The notes: generated by a model not told the origin, from the letters alone. 64,000 nucleotides of DNA from Clarireedia homoeocarpa (GCA_001465935.1 LNKV01000063.1:121913-185912); one strand, 5' to 3'. Positions 24,866-35,886 are shown, numbered from the stretch's first letter. Numbers and translations are program-made.

Positions 24866-24952
24866 TGTCTCGTGCCGGGTTCGAACCGACGATCTCCTGT
24901 GTACACTCGATGATATTGTGAGACAGACGGCATACCACTAGCCCAACAAGAC
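24866..24952 (-). tRNA. tRNA-Val(CAC) with a short intron
   Basis: The reverse complement folds as a tRNA. The acceptor stem GTCTTGT pairs with ACGAGAC (one G-U) and the discriminator base is A. The D-arm is GGCTAGTGGTATGCC. The anticodon stem TCTGT pairs with ACAGG, and the T-arm is GTCGG-TTCGAAC-CCGGC. The anticodon loop reads C-U-CAC-A, giving valine. An intron of about 15 nt follows position 37 (ATATCATCGAGTGTA), the usual place. The internal promoters are the A box around GGGCTAGTGG and the B box GGTTCGAACCC. A T4 run lies about 17 nt downstream on the minus strand. It sits at the border between the conserved block and the accessory region. Confidence 0.88.
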
Positions 24953-25448
24953 TTGTTTGTTGGTTCACTGGTGATTTCTTACACATATATACAGCCAATT
25001 CAGGAAAAGGATAGAATAGAGGTCGAGTGAAGATAAAGGAGTCATACAAGAAATGGTTTCTCGGTATCATTTTCTTAGCGCCATTTGCTCTTAGCTCTCC
25101 AACGCCTCATACGAATAGATATCTCAGCTTACGCGCAAGAAAATCTATTGCGATGATATAGATCCGGATGTTTTTGTGAGATCAAAAGGAAAGACTGAAC
25201 AATTAATACTTGATAACTGGTATAGTTCAATTGTGAACCAAACTGTGTTCTTGTATTGCTCTAAGGAGTGTAGTCTAACTAGATCCAACAGAATTGGTTC
25301 CAGAAAAGTTGGAAACAAAAAAAATCAGATATCGATAATATAGCCCAGATCAATCTGCCGTGGAAATCTTCAATTTACCCTATGTCAAGCAAACCCAAGT
25401 ACTATCAAGGACTGGATCTGGAGTGTAAAGTGAAGTCTTAAAAATTCC
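24953..25448. other. AT-rich intergenic region
   Basis: About 500 bp upstream of the tRNA and downstream of a small convergent gene; nothing recognisable. Confidence 0.5.
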
Positions 25449-25977
25449 TCAGCGTAATTCAACGCGGTATGACCCAAGTCTTCTAGGGTTAACCTTATGC
25501 TTGCCGTTGGTAGGCCCATCGATTATAAGATCTGGGGTGCCGTTCGGATAGGAGGAACTGTAATAATGGTTATTGAACAATCTCGGCATCACTCCAGAAT
25601 CACTACTTACGCCCAAGCGAGCAGTCTGACAGCGATACCGGATTTGATTTCAACACCTTGGATATTGCTATACAATAGTTAATCACAGTGTATGTTAGGT
25701 GGATATAAGATATATTGCTTACGGGGAACCCTCGAGAGAGTAGTTGGTGTCAATATATGGTTCATGAGTGCGATCTCCACCACCTTTGACATCCCATTTG
25801 ACCTTTTTTGTATATTAATTTCAAGAGAAGCTTGTAGCTTAAGAAGAAACTGAGTCTTTGACATACCCAAACAGTTCCTACGAATTTAGCGTCAAAATCA
25901 ATTTTATCATTAGTAGGCTCAGGTTGAACTTGGACCGTAGCTGTAGTCTCAGATACGTCTGTAGGTTCTGTTGCCAT
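25449..25977 (-). CDS. Small four-exon protein, unknown (118 aa)
   Basis: Exons 25977-25867, 25802-25723, 25667-25611 and 25557-25449, with three GT-AG introns of 64, 55 and 53 bp whose phases fit. The product starts MATEPTDVSETTATVQVQPE, then has a compact domain (KFVGTVWVKWDVKGGGD, IQGVEIKSGIAVRLLAW) and ends in a basic stretch (HKVNPRRLGSYRVELR). There is no signal peptide or TM helix. Alternating hydrophobic residues suggest a beta-rich fold. I do not recognise it. The support is the number of clean splice sites that keep one frame to a single terminal stop. Confidence 0.65.
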
Positions 25978-26695
25978 AGTGAGCTTTTTACCAATAGAGC
26001 GGTTGAAATTTAGAATAGAGATGTATTTTGTTTGTGGAGATGATAGAAATGAGTTAGGGAAGCAAAATTAGACGGATACAGGTTTGGTATTTATACCTTT
26101 TCCAATTGTTACCTTGTCCGAGATCTTTCTTCCTTTTCAAGTTGTTGCCCTGTCCTCCAGCACTTTTTTCCCAACAGTGACACATGATACACTACTTGTT
26201 GTACCAATAGATTTCTTTTTCAATTCTCTAGCTCAATACGGCGTTGCGCAAACTTCTGAGCTGGTCGCAGAAACTTCTTGATTCAGGCAAGTAAATGGAA
26301 ATCTGTATTGATCATTATGCTCTCAGTTATACACATGTATGATACAGCATATTTTAAGACGCGTTATGATATTGCATTTATGCTATGTAATATCACACAT
26401 AGTCCATTTTATAGTAGAAAGTGACACGAATTTCGGGTGCTTGTCCAAAATGACACTACAGCTCCACGATCAACCTCAATCAAGATGTGACGAAGCCAAA
26501 CGTCTCTTCTCGAACCATCCGCTGGCATTCCAGGTGTGCCTTTTGGCTGTAACGACTGTAATCCTTGTATCCTCCTACTCCTAGCTCCGTTCCTTACGTG
26601 CAGCTGCGTGTAGCAGCGGGAGAAGTTTGAGCTGGTCCGTCACACTAAGACCAAGTCTACCCCGGAGAAGATGGGCCCAGAAAATAGGGAATGGT
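25978..26695. other. Intergenic region
   Basis: About 720 bp holding the promoter of the small gene and the 3' flank of the next; nothing recognisable. Confidence 0.5.
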
Positions 26696-28060
26696 TCAGT
26701 ACCAAGGATGTAGAGGAAAGGTCAGAGTAGCCTGTAGTGGCGCCTCACTAATGTTCTGCATCACTGTCTCTTCCAGCTCTGCTATCTCCTCCTTGACCCT
26801 CCTATCCAACGACTCCTCGAAACCAGCCGACTGCTCGCCTATCTCTCTACGGAGTGTATCCATTATTCGTAACTCCGCCTGCCCAACGAGTTCCACTACC
26901 TTCTTCTCATGGGCCGCAAGTGCATCGTCGAAACGCTGTTCAAAAGCTGACAGGCGCGACTGCAGAAAGTCCTCTATGTCGGCTGGGCGTCGTGATTTCC
27001 GCTCTTGGCATATCTCGGGACTGCTGCCTTGACGAAGACGCTTTTTGCCTTTGTCAAGGTCAGGGTAGACAGGGGCAGAGCCTGACGCTTCGTATTCTGG
27101 AGGATGACTGTGCACTTCATTGCCAATATCATCGCCGTCGCCCGCAGTGCTAGATTCCAGGCTATCTCCCTCAATTATCTTGCCCCCTTGACCCTGGTAC
27201 AATGGTGTTTCTTCAATCGGTTCTTCGAAAATAGTGAGTGATGACTGAGAAACCTGTGCTTCCGGAGATAGCTGAGCATCCACAGGCGGTGACTGACGAA
27301 CCTGTACTTCCGGATATGGCTGAGCATAATGGGGCGGTGACCGAGGACTCTGTACTTCCGGAGATGGCTGAGCATATAGTGGCGGTATTGGGTGTTGTTG
27401 CTCCTTATATACGAATTTATTCCAGTCTAGTAACATAACCCCTCGTTGAATATACATTTCCTTTAAGTTGGTTTTGCGTGTATCGGTTGCAGTATTGCTA
27501 AAATGCATATGAAGTTTTTCCAGGTTCACTTTCGCATAAGTACTTGGCCTGATGTATACACTGAAGATTGTGGTATTAGACAGAGACTCAAGGCTACGAA
27601 TCAACATGTTTGTAGTCGTAGTGTGAAGTCTAATTGTAGTGGTCTTCTTCTTCGTAACGACGAATCCCTTCGTAGTGAGATTGAATTGTATAAGGAAAAC
27701 ATGTTGTGCATTGCTTAAACCGGCTTCGTGAATAGCAGAAACGTCATGAGATAAATCATCGATGCTCGATGTTGGACAAGGTGTAGAGGCATTTGCAAAG
27801 TCGGCATCTGGAGGAACAACCAATAATATATCTATTTGTTGTTTCTTGCCGGCAAGCTTGACAAACACCTGAAGCTTGAAGTGAATATGAATCTGTCCTT
27901 CCATATCACGATATGCAGCCATGAAAAAATCGGGTGTCTGCTTGTTGGTATGCAAGCAAGAACCTAATGTAAATGTTGTACCTGATTGATCCACCCATTT
28001 TACAAATACCCTCTCGTCAAGGAGCTTTTCAAGCTGAAGTTTCTCGATCGGAACCGACAT
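26696..28060 (-). CDS. Accessory protein: N-terminal domain, Pro-rich repeats, NLS, coiled coil
   Basis: Single exon, 454 aa. Residues 1-200 form a globular domain (FVKWVDQSGTTFTLGS, HVFLIQFNLTTKGFVV, IRSLESLSNTTIFSVYI). Residues about 225-275 hold three copies of a Pro-rich unit of about 19 aa (PPLYAQPSPEVQ, PPHYAQPYPEVQ, PPVDAQLSPEAQ). A basic, NLS-like KGKKRLRQGSSPEICQERK lies near 345-365. Residues 370-440 are heptad-rich (FEQRFDDALAAHEKKV, LDRRVKEEIAELEETV) and should form a coiled coil. The layout suggests an oligomeric nuclear protein. The N-terminal domain resembles uncharacterised multicopy fungal accessory proteins, from memory only. A 44-bp minisatellite begins about 160 bp upstream of its start. 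Confidence 0.75.
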   Translation of the reverse strand: MSVPIEKLQLEKLLDERVFVKWVDQSGTTFTLGSCLHTNKQTPDFFMAAYRDMEGQIHIHFKLQVFVKLAGKKQQIDILLVVPPDADFANASTPCPTSSIDDLSHDVSAIHEAGLSNAQHVFLIQFNLTTKGFVVTKKKTTTIRLHTTTTNMLIRSLESLSNTTIFSVYIRPSTYAKVNLEKLHMHFSNTATDTRKTNLKEMYIQRGVMLLDWNKFVYKEQQHPIPPLYAQPSPEVQSPRSPPHYAQPYPEVQVRQSPPVDAQLSPEAQVSQSSLTIFEEPIEETPLYQGQGGKIIEGDSLESSTAGDGDDIGNEVHSHPPEYEASGSAPVYPDLDKGKKRLRQGSSPEICQERKSRRPADIEDFLQSRLSAFEQRFDDALAAHEKKVVELVGQAELRIMDTLRREIGEQSAGFEESLDRRVKEEIAELEETVMQNISEAPLQATLTFPLHPWY

Positions 28061-28221
28061 AATTTACTCCTGTAATTATAATTAGCAATAGAACGTAGTT
28101 AAAGAATAATTGCATTTAAAACAATGCTGGCCCACACTTTATGTGTGATTCCCACCCACCCAGGCTATAGAGCAGCCTTGACTCTTCGGACAAAATGAGA
28201 TGTAGAAATGATCAAAATAGT

Positions 28222-29110
28222 AGGTACTGAAGGATGCAATTGCCACCAGGGTTGTTCTAAACAGCAGAGACTGAAGGACGTAACCGCTGTCAGGGTTGTT
28301 CTAAACAGCAGAGACTGAAGGACGTAACCGCTGTCAGGGTTGTTCTAAACAGCAGAGACTGAAGGACGTAACCGCTGTCAGGGTTGTTCTAAACAGCAGA
28401 GACTGAAGGACGTAACCGCTGTCAGGGTTGTTCTAAACAGCAGAGACTGAAGGACGTAACCGCTGTCAGGGTTGTTCTAAACAGCAGAGACTGAAGGACG
28501 TAACCGCTGTCAGGGTTGTTCTAAACAGCAGAGACTGAAGGACGNNNNNNNNNNNNNNNNNNNNNNNNNNNNNNNNNNNNNNNNNNNNNNNNNNNNNNNN
28601 NNNNNNNNNNNNNNNNNNNNNNNNNNNNNNNNNNNNNNNNNNNNNNNNNNNNNNNNNNNNNNNNNNNNNNNNNNNNNNNNNNNNNNNNNNNNNNNNNNNN
28701 NNNNNNNNNNNNNNNNNNNNNNNNNNNNNNNNNNNNNNNNNNNNNNNNNNNNNNNNNNNNNNNNNNNNNNNNNNNNNNNNNNNNNNNNNNNNNNNNNNNN
28801 NNNNNNNNNNNNNNNNNNNNNNNNNNNNNNNNNNNNNNNNNNNNNNNNNNNNNNNNNNNNNNNNNNNNNNNNNNNNNNNNNNNNNNNNNNNNNNNNNNNN
28901 NNNNNNNNNNNNNNNNNNNNNNNNNNNNNNNNNNNNNNNNNNNNNNNNNNNNNNNNNNNNNNNNNNNNNNNNNNNNNNNNNNNNNNNNNNNNNNNNNNNN
29001 NNNNGTTCTAAACAGCAGATACTGAAGGACGTAACCGCTGTCAGGGTTGTTCTAAACAGTAGAGACTGAAGGACGTAACCGCTGTCAGGGTTGTTCTAAA
29101 CAGCAGATAC
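28222..29110. repeat. 44-bp minisatellite spanning an assembly gap
   Basis: Near-identical 44-bp units (core GTTGTTCTAAACAGCAGAGA followed by CTGAAGGACGTAACCGCTGT) run from about 28222 to 28544 and resume at 29005-29110. Positions 28545-29004 are N, so the array is longer than shown or its length is unknown. The first unit and those after the gap are slightly diverged; the middle ones are identical. Confidence 0.95.
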
Positions 29111-29164
29111 TGTAAAATACAACTCTTGTACACAACGCAATGTAGGAGCGATTTTGTTGGAAAG

Positions 29165-29420
29165 ACTGTGCTTATATAGTCGTAGTAGATATTATGCGAT
29201 GGAGATAAAGCGATATAAGGATAGCGATAGGAAGATAGTAGTCGTGTATATTCGTAAGAGATATTGCGCGATGAAGATAAAGTGATAGGATAGCGATGGG
29301 AAGATAGTGGTCGTATATTCGTAAGAGATATTGTGCGATCGAGATGAAGCGATAAAGGGTAGCGACAGTACTTATATATAGTTGTAATAGATATCGAGAG
29401 ATGGAGGAGATTATATTTGA
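29165..29420. repeat. About 65-bp degenerate tandem repeat
   Basis: About four copies of a unit with the elements GTCGTATATTCGTAAGAGAT, ATTGCGCGATGAAGATAAAG and GATAGCGATGGGAAGATAGT. The minus-strand ORF over it is a repeat translation, not a gene. Confidence 0.75.
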
Positions 29421-30245
29421 CGTGGCATGAAAAGAAAGTTTGCAGTGCCTCCTCCATTACGGGACCAAAAAACAAGCGACTGGAGACTAGGTTAAATATA
29501 GTATAGCTATGTAGATATTAGGTTTTCATAATTGATGCCTAGATATGCGGCCATTAGGCACTAATAACTTTTTGGCTGTAACTTAGGCTGGTGGAAATTG
29601 AGGTAATATTCCTATTAAAGGAAGGCCGGACGATCGTTATTTGACAATTCTGATTGGTCTAGCAAAAATGATAGTAACGTGACTAATATTTCCCCAGCCA
29701 TGACGTGTGAATTAACGAACACTTTACTGTGAGTGGTTATTTCTCTTGGTGATCGACATGAATTATTGCTCTCGTTTCGGGTATAGTTTCCTATACAGTT
29801 ACGTTCAGGTGCACCATATTATGTGATTGGTTGAAAATAACTTTCCCCCACCCATCTGAATCACCTATCACTCCTACCCCCACAGCAACTCCCTTGGCAC
29901 ACCAACGGGCGAGTCGAGTCGTCGAGATGTGACTCAACGCGCCCGCAACTTGCACTGCATATGTGAACTGGCAACCCAATTCGCGCACCTTGCTGTACTG
30001 TCGTACACTAAGCTTACGAAGCGCACTTCGCGCCAGCGCGCTCGTACCTGATGTTCGTTTGCGGATAATGATTGATTACTCATCTAGGACTGACTGCTCG
30101 GTCGGCACGTATAGGCAACCAGCTTTAGGCCTAAGGCATAACAATGTGCTAAGTTACGCTACCGCACACTAACACTCAAAACAACTCTCACTCTGTATAA
30201 GAAAAAGCCAAACCACTACAAAAATATTGATTTCCAGCTGCTGCA
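29421..30245. other. Intergenic region
   Basis: About 820 bp, the promoter region of the next gene. No other feature is recognised. Confidence 0.5.
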
Positions 30246-30759
30246 ATGTCTGTACCGGTCGCACCAGTCCAGCACCTGGAGAAAGTCGAGCTGAGCGGAT
30301 CTAAGATCGAGGTTATTCTGTCAGAACTAGGAGAATGGCTTCTGAATGCAAAATTTGACCTAGGTGCAAAAATAGACAAATGTGCAGATGCAGAGCTAGG
30401 TCAGCGGTGTCAACCCCTCTTTGATGAGTTGGGATTACTTTCTAAGGCAAGAAGAATCTCTTTCCTGTAATTAGAGAAGTTTATCTAACTTTTTATAGTT
30501 TCGTACTCAGCAGACTCGAACTCAATACAATGTGATACGAATTCATTCTCAAGAGCCTATAAAATTCTCTGCCTCTGCAGGAGAAACAGACCTTGTTCCT
30601 ATACGAGTCATCGAAGGAGATCCAGTTGTCTCTAATTCTACTTCCGATTCTACTTCCCATCTCAGTCAACATCTAAATCCCGGATCGATGATACATGTCA
30701 CTGAGGATATCATAATTACTCCTGCATTATATTGTCTTATTGTTGTATATAGGCGATAA
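30246..30759 (+). CDS. Small accessory protein with a GC-AG intron (153 aa)
   Basis: Exons 30246-30446 and 30499-30759. The only donor that restores the frame is AAG|GCAAGA, with a CTAAC branch and a TTTTTATAG acceptor, i.e. a GC-AG intron of 52 bp. The product starts MSVPVAPVQHLEKVEL, has a helical N-terminal half (KIEVILSELGEWLLNAKFDL) and a C-terminal half with alternating hydrophobic residues ending ALYCLIVVYRR. No known motif. It ends 15 bp from the stop of the convergent gene on the other strand, so the 3' UTRs must overlap. Confidence 0.6.
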
Positions 30760-30774
30760 TAAAAGGAGAGTTAG

Positions 30775-33040
30775 TCAAGTTATCTGACTAGGAAAATCAT
30801 ATAATACGATATCCCCAAACGCGAAATCATTTTCGGTGTCAGCAATTGGGAGAAACGATGTATCGGAGGCGTTGTGTGTAAAGAAAGGAAGCAAAGACAC
30901 ATCAAAGGAAGCTAGTTGGCCTAGTTCTTGTAGTTCGAATGCTTGCTGAGATTGTATTGTCCATCGTGAAGGATCAACGTCTATAATGAAGTTAGCTTTG
31001 ATTTTTTAGAAGAAATTCCACTTACTAAGTTCATTGACAGATGTACATGATGTATTGCTAAGTGCTGCTGTCGTTGATTGCTCAAGAGCTATACATATCA
31101 GTAGAGCATCTCACATAGCAGAATATTGTTTCCACATTACCTGTAGCTGCACTTGATGTATCTATCACTCTCTGATCATTCGCTCTCTGATCATTCGCTC
31201 TCTGATCATTCGCTCTCTGATCATTCGCTCTCTGATCATTCGCTCTCTGATCATTATCTATGTATCATAAGCCTTGGTTAAACTCTTCAGGAATTGGCAA
31301 ACTCGTACCTACTGAATCTGGCAGTTGTGTGCCTTGAGTTATACTACTAACAGGAGCAGCTGTTGCAGATGAGAACGGTTCTTTTTCAAGCCCAGGTCCT
31401 GGGTGCGAGGAGTGCTTTTCCTGTCGGCCATCGCCCAAATCTGTATTCAATCGACCAGAGTCGGTCGCCTGTGTTTCTCGCAAGATATAGTCTGCTGTTG
31501 TGCCTCGAATTGCAAGCTGTGTTCTGGGCTCCCATGGAAAGCGGAAGAGGTTTTCTTTTGCGATTAGAAGACCTTGTTGAGCGTAATATTTAAGGCTAAG
31601 AGTGTTGCATATCTTTGTATAACTGTTCAACCCAATCAGTGATATTTTCAGTATAGAAGTAAGGATTATATACTCTCTATTGAGCATGTTACTGATGCAA
31701 AAAGCAGGATGAAAGCGGGGATACTGAAAATCCATTGCCGGAACTTCCTCTTGGCTGAGAATTTCTATAACACGGACAACAACCTCATCTCGTCTTTTCT
31801 TAGACCATCTAGAGCATGTACTAAAAGTATAGTTCATGACTGTAAGAAGATCAGATAAATCTCTCGCCTTGGAGTATGAAATTCATACCCGCTAAAGCAT
31901 CATATACCAACTCAGCCTTCTCACCCCAGGCTACTGCAAGTCCGTCCACAATCATATTGATTATCTCAGCTGCAACCTCCCATTTCTGAATTGCGTCAAT
32001 ATTGATAGGTTCTATTCCATTTTCACTCGAGACTTCTCCAGCGCGAACCAGACGAAAGCAAGATGCGAGAAATCTGTATTTCCATGCAATTGCCTTCGCT
32101 GTATTAATGAGTTTGTGGGAATGTAACCACAATTGACTTTCAAAATACTTCGAAGGATCTTGCTCGATACTAGATCCTTCAATACTAAATCCTTCAATAA
32201 ATTGCATGTTCACTGCACAAGCCATCTTTTGGTCCTTCAGTCCCTTGAGGATCTTTTTCACGACAACCCCTGATAATTTCTCATAGAGTGTCTTCTCCCC
32301 TGCCGCTGAATCTCTGCTTCGGAGCTCAGTATCGTCACTGCTTTCAATATCGGTGGTTTCTTGGCTAGGCCTGCTGATAGTGTCGGGTTTTCGGCGTTTT
32401 CCTCTTTCATGACCATTTTCTTCCGTGATATTAGCATAGTCGGATTGCTTCCGAGGCCGTTTCGAGCTACTTAGAGTAGTGAATTTTGCTGCCGCTATAC
32501 CATCGTTTACACCATCGTCAACGGCCTTGCTTGCAGAGTTCATGTACTTTAGCAGCTGCAATTCCGCTGCTTTAGTGCAAGTAAGGTTGGCTTCACGGTC
32601 GCCTGATGCAGGTGTTTCTTTCGTATAACTAAATAGATTAGTAAATTCTTGATGGTATATTCATGTGTACCTTACCTCTGTCTATCTGAAAAGTTCCACC
32701 ACACAGGCCGATAATATGCATCATAGACAGTCTGCACTGCATTTTCAACAAGACTGCGGGTCGAGGTATCCTCTCTATCCTTGGAAGAACAGCACAGCGT
32801 GTAGCGGTAGTGACATCGATAAAATGTTTGTCCCGAAATATCCTGGATGATAAAAGGATATAAACCTATTTGAACAGCGGCCCAGTGGCCCTCAAGCTGT
32901 ACGACGAGATGTACATAAGTTGCATGTGCCTTCGACAATGTAGGAGGAATCGCCGGATATGCCGTCACTATCTCTTGTTCTCTTAATGAACGATAATGAA
33001 CAGTGGATGTGCAAAGCTTCTGGAAATTCAATTCATCCAT
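30775..33040 (-). CDS. Large accessory nuclear-like protein (about 656 aa)
   Basis: Seven exons: 33040-32676, 32628-31889, 31839-31674, 31622-31309, 31257-31141, 31088-31026 and 30980-30775, with introns of 45-52 bp. Summed exon length is divisible by three with one terminal stop. The 51-bp stretches at 31623-31673 and 31258-31308 are multiples of three. The first has no stop, so its removal is optional. The second contains an in-frame TGA and must be spliced. The N-terminal domain (VHLVVQLEGHWAAVQIGLYP) is followed by a bipartite-NLS-like basic region (SSKRPRKQSDY, ERGKRRKPD), a helical domain (AWKYRFLASCFRLV, IINMIVDGLAVAWGEKAELV), NDQRA pentapeptide repeats and an acidic, hydrophobic C-terminus. 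I do not recognise the family. Confidence 0.65.
31167..31257 (-). repeat. 15-bp coding repeat (NDQRA pentapeptide)
   Basis: Six copies of a 15-bp unit (minus-strand AATGATCAGAGAGCG) lie in frame within exon 5 of the 656-aa gene, so copy-number changes would keep the frame. Confidence 0.85.
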
Positions 33041-33122
33041 AATGGTTCAATACCATAGAATTGTGACAAGAAGAAAGGTAGTAACAGTAATCTGGTTGTC
33101 TGTTCTGGAGGAGCAGGTCACT

Positions 33123-33310
33123 TACCAACTTTCATAAGATGGTAGTGACCCCTGCTACCAACTTTCAGAAGATGGTAGTGACCCCTGCTACCAACTTTCA
33201 AAAGATGGTAGTGACCCCTGCTACCAACTTTCAAAAGATGGTAGTGACCCCTGCTATCAACTTTCAAAAGATGTCAGTGACCCCTGCTACCGACTTTCAA
33301 AAGATGGTAG
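33123..33310. repeat. 33-bp minisatellite
   Basis: About six copies of a 33-bp unit (GATGGTAGTGACCCCTGCTA then CCAACTTTCAAAA). The last partial unit is followed by its own inverted core (TGGTAGCAGGGGTCACTACC), making a small palindrome at the array end. The array begins about 80 bp upstream of the start of the 656-aa gene. Confidence 0.9.
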
Positions 33311-33972
33311 CAGGGGTCACTACCAGCGCCACTTGTGCATATTCCCGTACATAATGCATATTCAATATTCTCTCGCTTCAGGCGCTGAATCATTGCTTGC
33401 AAAAGTCCTGCGCATTCGGTTTCAAACCGTGCTTCCGCTATACCTCATATTTGGTTATATGTAGGGTTCTAGTAGTGGGAATCTGCGACCGTGGGTAGGA
33501 GTGTGGGGAAGTATAGTGGCTCAGTGGTCGGTCGGTGGTAGTGGATGGTGGGTGGTGGGTGATTCTTTCCTTTTCCTATTGAAGTATGCTACGGCTACAT
33601 TCATCGGTTTCCCGTTGTTCAGGGGGCCATTTGAGCTCGAATGACAAGCTATGTCGCCTTTTATTGGTATCAAGCAACTGACCTTGGCATAACCAACAGG
33701 AGATCGTTTAAACACCTCCCGGATTGACTATATCTGTGCTATGGGTTGTAATGGCATGAAGGCATACATTCCAAAAGCTGAGATGTTTCCTTGTAATATA
33801 TAAGAAAGGCTGTAGCACAAGGCAGCTTGCATACGTTCTCTTCATCTATTGCTTACTGCTATATCACTAGGCGTGCCTTTGCTTCATCGTGTTGCCCTAT
33901 TCACCACTACCCTTCTGTGAGTGAGAAGTCAAATTCTAGACTTCGAGGCTCAGACCTCTGAGAGATATCATC
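33311..33972. other. Intergenic region
   Basis: About 660 bp with a GGT/GGTGG-rich stretch near 33520-33565. No gene is seen. Confidence 0.5.
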
Positions 33973-35773
33973 ATGCCTGGTGACTTACCCCCTCCCAATG
34001 ATCTTTAAAGAGTGTAAGCTAACAGACTGAGACGACTTATCCCTGACATCGACTTTTCATGGGTCTGATAAAGAATGGTGGGAGAGGGCAGCTAGGAATG
34101 TACTTCAGTTCTCGAATGAATATAACGATGTTCGGCTCGTTTGCAAATACATTTTCCCAAACAAAAGAATCGCCTGCGAGCTACTCTCTAAGAGATCCAG
34201 TGCTTGGTTGGCTGGATTTTTGGACTTCCTTCGCGAACTCAACTTTTGTCCTCACTGTTCTTCGGCAGCGACAGTAAAGGATATTGTGGATCTATGCTAT
34301 TCCTCAACAACATTTGATCCACATTGGGATAATAAATCTATCATTTCCGGGATAGATTCTCTTCTAGAACCTCACCAAATTGCGGAAAAAATCGATTTCG
34401 ATATCTGTACTATATTCAATCAAATCCCATATACAGCTTGGGTTTGGCTTGCATTGGGCCATGAAGATGTTGTGATCCATAACATACTTCATCAGATTTC
34501 TGGGATCCGCAGCGATCTTTCTAAAAAATATCAAGAGAGTTTCGGTCCTGATGAGCGGAAGGAAGCAGAGGTAGTGATTAATGTAAGTATTTCTACCGAT
34601 TTAACAAATCGATCACATCTTAATTCGAGGAATAGGCATTCCAGTCCCGACATCCTATGGCACACTGGATATTATCTGCTAGTTTCATTCATTATGGTCT
34701 TTTCATCGAACCCCAGGATGGCCTTCAGTTATTACTTGATCCGATCCTTGAAATATTCGCAAAACCGGATCGAAATGTCGTGTTGTTAGTAAGGCGACTT
34801 GATATTCTATCTTTACGTTTCCAGAGAGAATTTATCCATGCCCCCAATGTTAATTGGGCCAAGGATCTATCTACAAATTTCTCATTTTTGGATAACCTGG
34901 AGCAAAACAACCTGGAACGGAACAGCCCGAAGACAATAGCCAAACTCCTCACAGAAATTGATTGTCAATCTCTTCTTGGACTCGATGTTCTCGATATCTC
35001 TCAGCCCAATCAACCGAGATTGAATTTGATAGATCAGCAATGGAATGAGCTTTGTCACGAGGTAGCGGATTGTATCATAGTTGATAGGGGATATCTCAAC
35101 TCTGTTGTTGAGATTATAGAGGTAAGTTACTACTGTTTCCTAGAATATATATACTAACATTCTATAGTATCTATTGGAGTGGCGGAACTATTATTCAGCT
35201 ACTTCATTGATCATAGGTCTTCAAAACGCAAAGGTTTCTTTTGAAAAATTTCCAGAATTCCAAGAACTTATCGATTTAGATAGCAACTACAGGAATTTTC
35301 GGAAGAGGCAATCTAAATGTCCTGGACTTCCATTTATGTTTCCTTTGATAAGAGAACTACGTCTCAAACAAAAGGCTTCTTTCGTTCCAGCTCAGGAAGT
35401 AGCTGATATGTTTCCCTTTTCATCATGGATTTTAGCTGTTCAATGTGGGATAAATCAAGCGGAGTTTAAGTCAGTGCACCCTTTAAGGAAGCCGAACAAG
35501 AATGTCCACAATATGGATACTGGTGAAAGAGTTGGTTATTCATTTGTACAAGCGTTGAATTTGGGCCCGGAAAATGAAGGTCCTACGATGGAGAATTCTC
35601 CCAAAGGTATAATAGCACACCAACCGCAGAAGATAGCAGTTATCGGAGAGGAAAAATCAGCTGGCTCATCCAAGGAGGTTTCCTACTCGCAATCTCCTCA
35701 GACTACGGATCAGGACTCACAAAGTTTTTGGCTTTATTTGTTAGATAATTGGTGTATTTCTTGCAGATATTAA
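33973..35773 (+). CDS. Diverged RasGEF-like protein
   Basis: Probable relative of Ras guanine-nucleotide exchange factors. Exons 34032-34582, 34636-35121 and 35168-35773 are well supported by GT-AG introns of 53 and 46 bp. A 7-nt first exon (33973-33979) with a 52-bp intron gives the only start I can find; that part is tentative. About 549 aa. The N-terminal part (DKEWWERAARNVLQFSNEY) is followed by a region with the Cdc25-fold opening (LEPHQIAEKIDFDICTIFNQ). Residues 349-420 then resemble the C-terminal half of the RasGEF catalytic domain: YLLEWRNYYSATSLIIGLQN, LIDLDSNYRNFRKR, PGLPFMFPLIREL. The segment between is unlike typical RasGEFs, so catalytic activity is uncertain. The last 100 residues look disordered. 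Confidence 0.65.
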
Positions 35774-35886
35774 AACATACGTTTCGATCTGGGAAGCTTC
35801 GGGGTATATAGGGTTCAATCGATATAGACGTTATGTATCTATCGCGCTTCGACTCAGTTCAACCCGGTACAACTATCTTTGGATTG

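Noticed and set aside
27238..27438. Plus-strand ORF with EIAEH-like repeats
   Set aside because: Antisense shadow of the Pro-rich repeats in the 454-aa gene.
29041..29475. 144-codon minus-strand ORF
   Set aside because: It is a translation of the 44-bp and 65-bp tandem repeats; Ser/Tyr/Ile-rich periodic sequence with no gene signals.
28222..33310. CRISPR-like arrays (44-, 33- and 15-bp repeats)
   Set aside because: The units are directly adjacent with no unique spacers, and the genome is eukaryotic; they are minisatellites.
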